This document shows, piece by piece, positions 1-6,737 of a DNA stretch of 36,478 bases. How positions within the stretch are numbered: the stretch's first letter is position 1; each line of letters begins with the position of its first letter. The stretch is from Prevotellaceae bacterium UBA1726 (GTDB lineage: Bacteria > Bacteroidota > Bacteroidia > Bacteroidales > Bacteroidaceae), in assembly GCA_002316005.1 (NCBI GenBank), contig DCIM01000029.1:1-36478 (forward strand), written 5' to 3'. The position numbers and the translations under genes are program-made. The notes under the pieces were generated by a model that was not told the DNA's origin, ran no database searches, and saw nothing but the letters and a program-made list of their open reading frames with translations.

Positions 1-43
1 ACTTAGTGTTGGTACACTGCATAAGCTTGTACTTTACTGCCAT
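1..43 (-). CDS. HU-family DNA-binding protein, N-terminal fragment (runs off window)
   Basis: Only the first 14 codons are in the window; they read MAVKYKLMQCTNTK on the minus strand. An AAAGGAGA ribosome binding site lies just upstream of the ATG at 43, which is unusually strong for this genome and supports a real start. The opening MAVKYK plus a polar stretch resembles the HU-related DNA-binding proteins of Bacteroidales (the HU-HIG type), which often sit near amidase and VirE/primase-like genes. The family call rests on very few residues and the rest of the gene cannot be seen. Confidence 0.45.
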   Translation of the reverse strand, partial: MAVKYKLMQCTNTK

Positions 44-516
44 AGTTTCTCCTTTCTTTTGTGTGTTAAACTTAGTATTATTACTCTCCTTCCATTTCCT
101 GCCTCCGCTGAGGCGTACTCTGGGAATTTACAGTCGTGGACTTTGACTGGTGTCTCATTGTCGCTTGTCCTTCACTCCTCTGATTCACACTGCAAAATTA
201 CCACTTTTTCTTTACACCTCCAAACTTTTGCAGGTTTTTTTTGAAGAAAAAATGAAAAATTATCAGGTAGAAAATTACGCCAAAATTACCACTTGTAACA
301 ATCTCATTTTCAAGGCTTTACAAAAGCATTGTTTTTATGCTTTTATTCCTTTGGAATAATCTTTGAAAATCAGTTGTTAGTTTTTGTCATTTCAGTGTTT
401 TCAGAAAAGCATCTCGCCGCAGAGATTTCGGGCGAGGCTATTCTATCCCCTTTGAGTTAGATTGTATGCCATTATTATAAGTAATACTACTTTACATAAT
501 TAATCAATCAATCATG

Positions 517-680
517 TTGCACATGTTGCAGTTGCAAATGTTGCAAACTGTGTATTGTAGACAAATCGTTCTATAATAATATATAATATATATATATATT
601 ATATTCTATATATATAATAAGGGAAAATGTTAGAATCGACTATTTGCAACATTTGCAACTGCAACTTTGCAACAATGCAA
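517..680. repeat. Inverted arrays of TTGCA units around an AT-rich core (left copy)
   Basis: Four TTGCA units start at 517, 526, 532 and 541. Five TGCAA units in the opposite orientation start at 645, 654, 660, 668 and 676. Within the arms, 525-547 and 643-665 form a perfect 23-bp inverted repeat. Between them lies roughly 50 bases of almost pure A/T made of TATA runs (about 571-620). The layout resembles an iteron or protein-binding platform next to an easily melted segment. The same architecture recurs at 36056-36314. Confidence 0.85.
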
Positions 681-704
681 CTGTCTGTGCTACCCTAAAA
701 TAAG

Positions 705-836
705 TTGAATGGATTTGTACTATAAGCCTGAGGTTAGTTGAATGCTTTTCGGCTTAACCCTTGGCTTGGTTGAATGAAACATACCTAAGCACTGATGATG
801 ATTGAATATATGCCTAAAAACTACATTCAATTGAAT
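705..836 (+). repeat. TTGAAT words spaced about 32 bp
   Basis: TTGAAT starts at 705, 738, 770, 802 and 831, giving steps of 33, 32, 32 and 29 bases. Most units also carry a TAAGCC, GGCTTAA, CCTAAGC or GCCTAA word in their second half. The last copy forms the palindrome ATTCAATTGAAT at 825-836. The spacing is close to three helical turns, which would put the words on one face of the DNA. Unit sequences otherwise diverge, so this is not a CRISPR. Confidence 0.55.
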
Positions 837-878
837 TCAGTGTTTGCGGTGCAAAGTTAGTTGCTCCTTCTTTAATGA

Positions 879-959
879 CAGACACCCTTAAACCACCTCA
901 TCACCCTTCTACGCAAGGCCCACAAAGAGCAAGAGGAGGTGACGATAGAAATAAAGTAA
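879..959 (+). pseudogene. Possible C-terminal remnant of a gene
   Basis: The frame ending in TAA at 957-959 reads LITLLRKAHKEQEEVTIEIK just before the stop, a natural-looking charged C-terminus. It is closed upstream by a TGA at 876-878, and no start codon or ribosome binding site is visible. It could be the surviving end of a gene deleted by rearrangement, or chance. I do not recognise a family. Confidence 0.2.
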
Positions 960-961
960 GC

Positions 962-983
962 CCCCCTCAATCCACCGAGGGGG
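962..983. terminator. GC-rich hairpin, possible terminator
   Basis: CCCCCTC at 962-968 pairs with GAGGGGG at 977-983 around an 8-base loop. It sits right behind the remnant reading that stops at 959. No clear T tract follows on either strand, so its role as an intrinsic terminator is uncertain. Confidence 0.4.
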
Positions 984-1030
984 AAGGAAAACGAGAACAA
1001 AAAATCCCCCCCTTTATGTTTCTTCATTAA

Positions 1031-1273
1031 TTAGGTGAGTCCAGCAGTGATGCTCGACTCACTTTTTTGCCTATTTCTGTCCAAGGTGTGAAAAAAAATG
1101 CCTATATATTGTTTCATACTACATCTATTAAATAATGTATTGAGATTACAATTGACAAGATCACGTAATGTATAAATACAAAGTGTATCTGTGAATTTTA
1201 AACATGACTTATCTATTTCAAGGCTTGATAAAGGGGTGTTTAACAAGGTTTCTTTATTTTTATTATTAATCAT
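1031..1273 (-). CDS. Small protein resembling the RNA polymerase alpha C-terminal domain
   Basis: The 80-residue ORF contains, from about residue 10 to 65, a pattern like the helix-hairpin-helix alpha-CTD: a TPLSSLEI segment, then a helix, IYTLRDLV, and a second helical half ending in a leucine-rich stretch. True RpoA has TIGDLV-type wording at the equivalent place. The N-terminal RpoA domains are absent. It starts 60 bases after the stop of the DUF1810 gene on the same strand and could be co-transcribed with it. No good ribosome binding site is visible and the DNA is AT-rich. It may be a free CTD-like adaptor, a remnant, or a chance ORF; the domain resemblance is by eye only. Confidence 0.4.
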   Translation of the reverse strand: MINNKNKETLLNTPLSSLEIDKSCLKFTDTLCIYTLRDLVNCNLNTLFNRCSMKQYIGIFFHTLDRNRQKSESSITAGLT

Positions 1274-1333
1274 TCATAAAATATTTTCAATTAATGTAAA
1301 CGTATTTCTTTTTCATGAAATCATGATATTTGA

Positions 1334-2200
1334 TTACTTCCACCTATACTTCTCTGTCATCTTCTTGAATACTTGATCGTCGCATACCGAGGCAAAGAGT
1401 TTCATGCAGGAACGGACTTTCATGGTGTCATTTCCAAAGATTTCGTAAACCGTATAGTTACTGTCGAGAACAGCTTGTGTGATTTCAATGAGATGTTTCC
1501 TTAACTTTGGATGGTTGATGTATTGGAAAGCTTCCATGCGTCCCATAATTCCATATTTGATTGCTGGACGACTATGAACTCCAGGAATACCTGCCATCTG
1601 CGGAAAGATATACCAGATCCACCCCGTAGTCTTGCAACCATTTTTAACTTCAGAAAGGGCTGTCTCATACGAACTTACGATGTCGTCTGGGTTGACTCCT
1701 ATACCTGCTCCGTCGTGAGCATTCAGGAAGCGTTGAAGAGACTGGAAATTTGGCCAACGGGAAATTACGACAGATTCGATAAATTCATCATCAGAACCGA
1801 AAACAGTGTTCAGGTGTGACAAAGCCTTCTGTGCTTCAATATGTGCCAATAACGCAAATTCGATGAGACTCAGTCGTATCTGTCTCAACGACACAGAAGA
1901 TAGTTCTCGACTTGCGGCATCGTTTTCTATTAATGACTTACAGAAAGGAATATAGAACGTGTCCATATATTCCTTGTCAAGCCCCAGTTTCATAAATCCG
2001 TATCTTGTAATATGAGGTAAAGATTCAGTACTATTCGTTCCTTCATATACGGGCAAAAGGCTCAGCGCGGAATTATTGTCAATACTCACCTGAGTATTTC
2101 TCCACAGATTCATGTATTGCTCGTAAAGTTCAACGTCATGTTCATCGTGAGGCAAGGCGTTCAGAGCCTTGGTAATTGTTTCTTGGTCTATTTGTAGCAT
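1334..2200 (-). CDS. DUF1810 family protein with an extra N-terminal region
   Basis: The 288-residue protein has a DUF1810 domain from about residue 155 to the end: LQRFLNAH at its start, the signature TGWIWYIFPQMAGI, then a YGI segment, YINHPKLRKHL, and a terminal FGNDTMKVRSCMKLFASV. Stand-alone DUF1810 proteins are roughly 140 residues, so the first 150 residues are an addition. That part looks helical and soluble, and I do not recognise it. Members have been linked to NADAR-like folds and nucleotide handling, but the function is not established. A good promoter sits just upstream (2223-2253), which supports the ATG at 2200 as the start. Confidence 0.8.
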   Translation of the reverse strand: MLQIDQETITKALNALPHDEHDVELYEQYMNLWRNTQVSIDNNSALSLLPVYEGTNSTESLPHITRYGFMKLGLDKEYMDTFYIPFCKSLIENDAASRELSSVSLRQIRLSLIEFALLAHIEAQKALSHLNTVFGSDDEFIESVVISRWPNFQSLQRFLNAHDGAGIGVNPDDIVSSYETALSEVKNGCKTTGWIWYIFPQMAGIPGVHSRPAIKYGIMGRMEAFQYINHPKLRKHLIEITQAVLDSNYTVYEIFGNDTMKVRSCMKLFASVCDDQVFKKMTEKYRWK

Positions 2201-2222
2201 ATTTTAATATTATAGTTTTTTG

Positions 2223-2253
2223 CAAATGTACAACAAGAATATTAAAGTGTCAA
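2223..2253 (-). promoter_or_regulatory. Bacteroides-type promoter for the DUF1810 gene
   Basis: On the minus strand TACATTTG (2230-2223) matches the TAnnTTTG -7 box. TTG at 2253-2251 lies exactly 20 bases upstream as the -33 box. Transcription would start about 15 bases before the ATG at 2200. The -33 box overlaps the end of the coding-like tail of the flavin reductase region. Confidence 0.65.
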
Positions 2254-2404
2254 TTTTTTCTTATGCTTTCTCTACTTTCTTAATATAAATGTACTTTGGA
2301 TAGTGACCGAGGACGCAGAGGGTGACGGGACAAATCCAGATGTCGCGAGTGAAGCCGGGGAGACCGTTCACGTCGTAGAAACATCCGCCGGTGAGGGTAG
2401 AGGC
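2252..2404 (-). pseudogene. In-frame coding-like tail behind the flavin reductase stop
   Basis: Directly after the TAA stop of the flavin reductase (2405-2407) the same frame stays open for about 50 codons to a TGA near 2252. It reads like protein: GGCFYDVNGLPGFTRDIWI, then a CPVTLCVLGHYPKYIYI segment. The stretch is clearly richer in G and C than the AT-rich DNA that follows it. It has no start codon of its own with a ribosome binding site. It could be the end of another gene fused here by deletion, a stop-codon interruption of a longer protein, or a readthrough extension. I do not recognise the family. Confidence 0.35.
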
Positions 2405-2920
2405 TTATCTTACATATACTTCCTCAATCTCGACTACATAGATGTCGTGGAGGGAACCGCCGGGTTGGTCGTTGTACCAGCGCTCGAGGACTGAACGGTC
2501 GATGAAATGGGATGCTTGCATAGATGACTTGAAGAGTTTGCGGCAATCGAGTGTGAGGCGCGACTCACCAAAGGTGGTGGCGCCTGTCTCCAACCTCACT
2601 GGGGTGAGGCCTGTTGCGGCAACCTTGTCGGTGTCGCGGCCCGACTTGCTTCCACACAGTTGCAGTGCCTTACGGTAGTCCTCGCCATAGAAAGAGAGGG
2701 TGAGGCGGTCGGCGTCTTCAATGAAATCATGGGTGAAACGCTCTGGGCGAATGAACACAAATGCCACGGGTTTGTTCCACAGCCAACCGATGCCGCCCCA
2801 TGAGGCGGTCATGGTGTTGAAGGTTTCGTCCTGGCGTGTCGCTGTCACGAGCATCCACTCCTTACCAATCAAATCAAATGCGTTCTCCTTTGCAAGAACA
2901 GAGATATCAGTTTTAATCAT
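2405..2920 (-). CDS. Flavin reductase-like protein (FMN-binding split barrel)
   Basis: The 171-residue protein matches the flavin reductase-like / DIM6-NtaB type. It opens with KEWMLVTA, followed by NTMTASWGGIGWLWNKPVAFV and RPERFTHDFIE, the segments that bind FMN in this fold. The rest of the body is GEDYRKALQLCG and a C-terminal IYVVEIEEVYVR strand. Length and end are normal for the family. Such proteins reduce free flavin with NAD(P)H or act as small FMN oxidoreductases; the substrate cannot be read here. The leader carries the ATTAATG block at about 2938-2980. A coding-like tail follows the stop codon. Confidence 0.85.
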   Translation of the reverse strand: MIKTDISVLAKENAFDLIGKEWMLVTATRQDETFNTMTASWGGIGWLWNKPVAFVFIRPERFTHDFIEDADRLTLSFYGEDYRKALQLCGSKSGRDTDKVAATGLTPVRLETGATTFGESRLTLDCRKLFKSSMQASHFIDRSVLERWYNDQPGGSLHDIYVVEIEEVYVR

Positions 2921-2937
2921 ATATTTTTTTCTTTAAA

Positions 2938-2983
2938 CATTAATTACCATTAATTGCCCATTAATTATTCATTAATTATTTTT
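2938..2983 (-). repeat. ATTAATG-rich leader block (copy 1)
   Basis: About 45 bases with four AATTAATG-like words in a row, about 20 bases upstream of the flavin reductase ATG. A nearly identical block lies at 5167-5213, upstream of the GH35-like gene start. On the transcribed strand the words read ATTAATG, so both genes would carry the block in the 5' untranslated RNA. Confidence 0.7.
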
Positions 2984-3418
2984 TGCCCTTCCTTCATTGA
3001 AAAAGAAGAAAATTCGTGGGCAAAAGCCTGATGGCTTTCTATGCTGTCTGTCTTTAGTTCGAGAGTCAAAACGAGCTTTGCTCTCTCCCTAAATCCATTC
3101 AGCAGTGCTTTCAGCACTATGCCCACTCTGGAAAATCTGCTGTTGCAGCAAAATTGCTTCGAAACTTGATGTTTCTCGCATAAAATATAGTTACCTCCGA
3201 CACGACGCGTAGCCATTTTATGCGAAGGAACTGAGCAATTTTTATCAAGTCTCATCAGAGAATTGATATTTTTCAACATGGCAAGGGACATTGTCACTGC
3301 AGATGGGATTCGGAGTTGAGATAAAGCTTGCTTTAAATCTCAAGACAGAAGACCAAATGCAAGAAAACTAAGTTTTTGCCATGTATTTTCTTTTGTTTTC
3401 TAAATATTTGGTTAGGCT
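2984..3418. other. Gene-free structured region between flavin reductase and the GH35 gene
   Basis: A 110-codon minus-strand frame (2965-3297) is open but has no recognisable domain or ribosome binding site, and it ends inside the ATTAATG block, so I do not call it a gene. The DNA holds several hairpins: TGCTG/CAGCA around 3139-3151, a perfect 11-bp inverted repeat TCGCATAAAAT at 3176-3186 with its partner at 3215-3225, outer AAATTGCT/AGCAATTT arms, and a GAGATAAAGC-type hairpin at 3319-3342. It could be a dispersed non-coding repeat or a structured leader. No terminator with a T tract was found behind the GH35 gene. Confidence 0.45.
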
Positions 3419-5137
3419 TTATCTATACTGGAACAGGCGGAAGTGCTGGATGTCGAACTGGCCGACTGGGATGCGGATATGACGACCTTGATGGGTCTGG
3501 TCGCCATTGAGATGACGCACTACCGACATCGTGCCATCGGTGATGCTGACTGACTCGCATTTAGCAAGACCTATGACAGTGCCGGACTTCTTCCATGACT
3601 TTTCCACCTTCGCATCAGAATAGGTGACAACGACTCCACTACCGATGACGAGATAGTCGGCTACACCAAGACGCAGGATGATACACGCAGCCTCGGGCCA
3701 TTCGGCATCCTTTGCCCCTGGTTCCCAACCCAACGAATAACTGTGCTTCACGGTGAGGCGAATGCCATCCGGGGTGATGATGTCCTGCTCGCGTTCCTCG
3801 TTGGTGAGCAGTACGCCCTCCATGTCGCGGGTGCCCTGACGCTCAAGGATAAGCGGTTCGGCCTGACGCAGCAGACGATAGCAGGCGGCGATAGGAGAGA
3901 GGTTGTCGGTCTTTGAGGAGAAGGCATTCAACTGATCGTCGAGCGAGAGATCCAGTTTCCCGTTTTCGTTTTCGTCTTCGTTTTCGTTATCGTTCCCTTT
4001 GTAAATCGGATAATCCTCGATGCTGAACGGACAGAAGCCCATTGCACTATGATGGCCGAAGGCATAGAGAGCATACATGGCGTCTTTGTCCTCAAGGCGA
4101 ATCTCAGGAACGAACAACGGATTGTTGTGGAGATGATATTTCGCCACCCAGTCCTTATAGCCCTTGTCGTAGATGTCAACACCCAGGACATCGATTGATG
4201 GGGCGGCAGCATGCCAGATGTCGATGAGATGGGCAAGAGGACCGCCCGAAGGATACTGCCCCGGAGTGCGACCACGACTGTTGAGTGCCACATTCACATA
4301 CATAGGAACATTGTAGATGGCGCGTCCGGCCGATGCAATCTGCTCCACATAAGTGGCGTAGGTCCATGTCTGGAAAATCTCCTCGGCATAGATATCATTG
4401 CCGAACACCTCGCCCCATGTCTTGTGGTTCGCGTCATGACGGAAACGCTCGGCGATGTAAGGATGAAGCGCCTTCTGGTTTTTCTTGAGATACTGAACGA
4501 GCGACTCCGGCACAGCGGAATTATAGAGTTTCGTGGCATCCTCGGAATAGTCGCGTGGCACATTAATCATACCAATCTCGTTCTCCACCTGCACCATCAC
4601 GACGGTCTGCTGCTTGTCGTTGTCGCGCAGATGTTGCATAATGCGGCAGAAAGCCTTCTTGTCGGCCTCGAGCACATTACGGCTCAGCGAACTTGCCTCG
4701 TCAACAGGGATGCCGTTCATGATGTGGGCACGAGGGAAGCGCTTGGAGTCGTTTTTGAACCATTCCGGAGCATAGCAACTCATGCTGTTCTTCCATGCGC
4801 CAAACCAAAGGAGGACGAGTTTAAGGTCGTTCTTTCGTGCCTCGTCGAGGAGATTGTCGAGCGAGGTCATGTCGAACTGTCCCTCCTGTGGTTCGATGAG
4901 TTCCCACGACACAGGGGCAAGGACGGTGTTGAGTCCCATCTTGTGGAGATAGGCGAAATGCTTTTTTACATCGGCGAGGGTAGAAGCCGAGGAGTTGCCC
5001 ATCTCGCCACCAATCATAAGCATTGGCTTGCCGTTGGCGATAATTCGGGCGTTGTTGCCCACACGCTCAAGGCTTGGTTGGGCGAGGATGCCCCCTGCCA
5101 CGAAAAGCAGGAGGAGAGTTGATGTTAGTCTGGTCAT
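3419..5137 (-). CDS. GH35-like beta-galactosidase with DUF5597-type C-terminus, secreted
   Basis: The product is predicted to cleave terminal beta-galactose from glycans. From the ATG at 5137 it has 572 residues with a signal peptide (LLLLFVAGGILAQ). An upstream ATG at 5170 would add 11 lysine-rich residues that spoil the signal, so I prefer 5137. The TIM barrel shows the GH35 layout: GGEMGNSS, PVSWELIEP, then VQVENEIG (acid/base Glu near residue 187) and FVPEIR (nucleophile Glu near 345). The C-terminal part, from about 420, looks like the DUF5597 beta domain. Between them lies an acidic Asn/Glu run (NDNENEDENEN) encoded by a TTTTCG hexamer repeat. It is the last gene of the minus-strand enzyme operon, 109 bases after the carboxylesterase. 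Confidence 0.8.
   Translation of the reverse strand: MTRLTSTLLLLFVAGGILAQPSLERVGNNARIIANGKPMLMIGGEMGNSSASTLADVKKHFAYLHKMGLNTVLAPVSWELIEPQEGQFDMTSLDNLLDEARKNDLKLVLLWFGAWKNSMSCYAPEWFKNDSKRFPRAHIMNGIPVDEASSLSRNVLEADKKAFCRIMQHLRDNDKQQTVVMVQVENEIGMINVPRDYSEDATKLYNSAVPESLVQYLKKNQKALHPYIAERFRHDANHKTWGEVFGNDIYAEEIFQTWTYATYVEQIASAGRAIYNVPMYVNVALNSRGRTPGQYPSGGPLAHLIDIWHAAAPSIDVLGVDIYDKGYKDWVAKYHLHNNPLFVPEIRLEDKDAMYALYAFGHHSAMGFCPFSIEDYPIYKGNDNENEDENENGKLDLSLDDQLNAFSSKTDNLSPIAACYRLLRQAEPLILERQGTRDMEGVLLTNEEREQDIITPDGIRLTVKHSYSLGWEPGAKDAEWPEAACIILRLGVADYLVIGSGVVVTYSDAKVEKSWKKSGTVIGLAKCESVSITDGTMSVVRHLNGDQTHQGRHIRIPVGQFDIQHFRLFQYR
3961..3995. repeat. Hexamer microsatellite inside the GH35-like gene
   Basis: The plus strand repeats GTTTTC with two variants (GTCTTC, GTTATC), about six copies. 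It encodes the Asn/Asp/Glu run at the junction of barrel and C-terminal domain. Six-base steps keep the frame, so copy-number change would alter loop length rather than break the enzyme. Confidence 0.75.
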
Positions 5138-5166
5138 ATAATAATTTTTTCTTTTTTTTCTTTTCA

Positions 5167-5213
5167 ACATAAATTACCATTAATTGCCCATTAATTTTTT
5201 CATTAATTTTTTT
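5167..5213 (-). repeat. ATTAATG-rich leader block (copy 2)
   Basis: This is nearly the same 45 bases as 2938-2983, with one substitution near its start and small A/T-run differences. It lies in the gap between the carboxylesterase and the GH35-like gene, ending about 30 bases upstream of the chosen GH35 start. Confidence 0.7.
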
Positions 5214-5246
5214 TAGGTGTCAATAGACTCTTCACTCTCCACTTTA

Positions 5247-6725
5247 TTATTGTGCTGAGAGTGGTTCACCGGGGCAAGAATCTTCGGCATCAGACGCATT
5301 GAGTTTGAAGAGCATGAAGTTCTTGTTTTTCTTTGTGAAAGGTTTCCATTCGCCACCCTTCTTACCGTTAGGATTGCCGTATTTGCAGAAGTTTGCCCAA
5401 GCATCAATCATCTTGTCCGACAAATCCCAGTCGCCCTTTGTCCAAGGACGCCAGCAATGCTTGAGCGACTTGAACACATACCAGAGGTCGCTTGAATGGA
5501 AAGCACCCTTGAGGCGTGATGTCACCTCAGGATGAGAATCGTCAGCAGGCAGAGGGCGCGCAAACTGATAAGCATAAGCCCTGTTGCCCACCTCCTCGCG
5601 GTTGAGGCAGAAATTCTCAATCTGTGGACGCATATTGCCCGCATCATGGAGCGTGAAACCAATCATATAAGGTACATCGGCGAGAGTGCCGTCGAGACAA
5701 GCGTCATCGAAAGTCTCGGGGAGGACATAATCCTTGATGTAAGGCGAGATAGGCATTGCAGTCAGAGGACTGCGCTTGCCCGTGACATTAGTGTAGATGG
5801 TGCCGAGGGCATAGATGGTCTCTGTAGAGGCACGACGCAGTTGTTCGAGAGTAGTCATATTAGCCCAGTCGGTCACTTCCTTTATCTGCTTAGCCGCATC
5901 GTTGAGAGTAAGCGGAACAGTAGGAGGCAAAGCCCTGCCACCGAAAGAAGGGACAGGGTCGCCTGGCAGAGCAAGACCACTACCGCTCATGATGACAGCC
6001 TTGTTGAAGAGACCTTTTGCCAAAGGCGAGGCACAGAGAGTCTTCACCGAACGAGAACCCGCCGACTGACCGAATATCATCACATTGTCGGGGTCGCCGC
6101 CAAACTGAGCAATGTTCTTCTTTACCCACTTCAACGCCTCAATCTGGTCGAGAGTGCCGAAATTGCCCGAAGCCTGTTCGCCCGCCTCTTTGAGAATGTC
6201 GGGATGAGCGAAGAAGCCGAAAGGACCAACACGATAGTTGAATGAAACGAGCACCACATCGCGCGAAGCAAACTCCTGTCCGTCGAATTCGGGTTCGGAA
6301 CCCCATCCCTCGCGTAGTCCTCCACCGAAAATCCACAGTGCCACAGGGAGTTTCTTTCCGGGTTGAGCCGAAGCCTTTGTCCACACATTCAGATACAGGC
6401 AATCCTCGGAATAAGGAGCCTCGTCGCCATATCCCCATTCGGTGGTGTATCCACCCTCGTAGTGAGCCCCCTGGAAGGCAGGATGACCGAACTTGTCGCA
6501 CACCTTCACTCCATTCCAAGGCAGTACCGGTTGAGGTGCCTTCCATCTGTTCTCGCCAATAGGAGGAGCAGCAAAAGGAATACCTTTGTAGATGACCACA
6601 CCATTGATTTCGGCATCAACACCTTGTACCTGTCCACCCTCGATGGTGAGTACGGGATTAGTGTTCTGGGCCGTTGCGCAAAATGCAAACAGCGAGCCAC
6701 AGAGAATTGTAAGTATTCGTTTCAT
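5247..6725 (-). CDS. Type B carboxylesterase, secreted
   Basis: The 492-residue alpha/beta hydrolase has a signal peptide (MKRILTILCGSLFAFCATAQ). Family signs are YKGIPFAAPPIGENRW, SEDCLYLNVW, the oxyanion segment WIFGGGLREGW, the nucleophile elbow FGQSAGS (Ser 221) and GAFHSSDLWYVF (His 410). The acid residue probably lies near the end of the KDYVLPETFDDA region but is not certain. In most relatives the oxyanion motif begins HGGG; here the first position is Phe. Within a glycan operon it most likely removes acetyl or other ester groups from sugars. It starts 12 bases after the DUF1593 stop. Confidence 0.85.
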   Translation of the reverse strand: MKRILTILCGSLFAFCATAQNTNPVLTIEGGQVQGVDAEINGVVIYKGIPFAAPPIGENRWKAPQPVLPWNGVKVCDKFGHPAFQGAHYEGGYTTEWGYGDEAPYSEDCLYLNVWTKASAQPGKKLPVALWIFGGGLREGWGSEPEFDGQEFASRDVVLVSFNYRVGPFGFFAHPDILKEAGEQASGNFGTLDQIEALKWVKKNIAQFGGDPDNVMIFGQSAGSRSVKTLCASPLAKGLFNKAVIMSGSGLALPGDPVPSFGGRALPPTVPLTLNDAAKQIKEVTDWANMTTLEQLRRASTETIYALGTIYTNVTGKRSPLTAMPISPYIKDYVLPETFDDACLDGTLADVPYMIGFTLHDAGNMRPQIENFCLNREEVGNRAYAYQFARPLPADDSHPEVTSRLKGAFHSSDLWYVFKSLKHCWRPWTKGDWDLSDKMIDAWANFCKYGNPNGKKGGEWKPFTKKNKNFMLFKLNASDAEDSCPGEPLSAQ

Positions 6726-6737
6726 ATTATTTCTTTG

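Larger units (their letters stand above)
44..1030. other. Gene-free region of about 990 bp with several repeat systems
   Basis: No convincing gene lies here. The short ORFs at 59-244 and 150-359 have no ribosome binding site and no recognisable product. The region holds a 13-base direct repeat (AAAATTACCACTT near 193 and 283), a CTCGCC/GGCGAG hairpin at 413-436, the TTGCA inverted arrays at 517-680, the TTGAAT series at 705-836, and a minus-strand promoter-like box (CAAAGTTA at 852-859, read TAACTTTG). A possible gene remnant lies at 879-959. It probably includes the control region of the HU gene, which is transcribed leftwards. Confidence 0.6.

Noticed and set aside
59..359. Two overlapping plus-strand ORFs of 61 and 69 codons
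   Set aside because: No ribosome binding site and no recognisable product; they lie in the leader region of the HU gene on the other strand.
517..680. Chromosomal replication origin
   Set aside because: No DnaA boxes and no dnaA, gyrB or similar genes nearby; the TTGCA units are a different motif.
705..836. Regular repeats resembling a CRISPR array
   Set aside because: The conserved word is only six bases, the rest differs in every unit, and no cas gene is present.
2965..3297. 110-codon minus-strand ORF
   Set aside because: No ribosome binding site or known domain, ends in the ATTAATG block, and overlaps hairpins typical of non-coding DNA.
4211..5122. 303-codon plus-strand frame
   Set aside because: Lies wholly antisense to the GH35-like gene, with low-complexity His/Leu-rich translation and no ribosome binding site.
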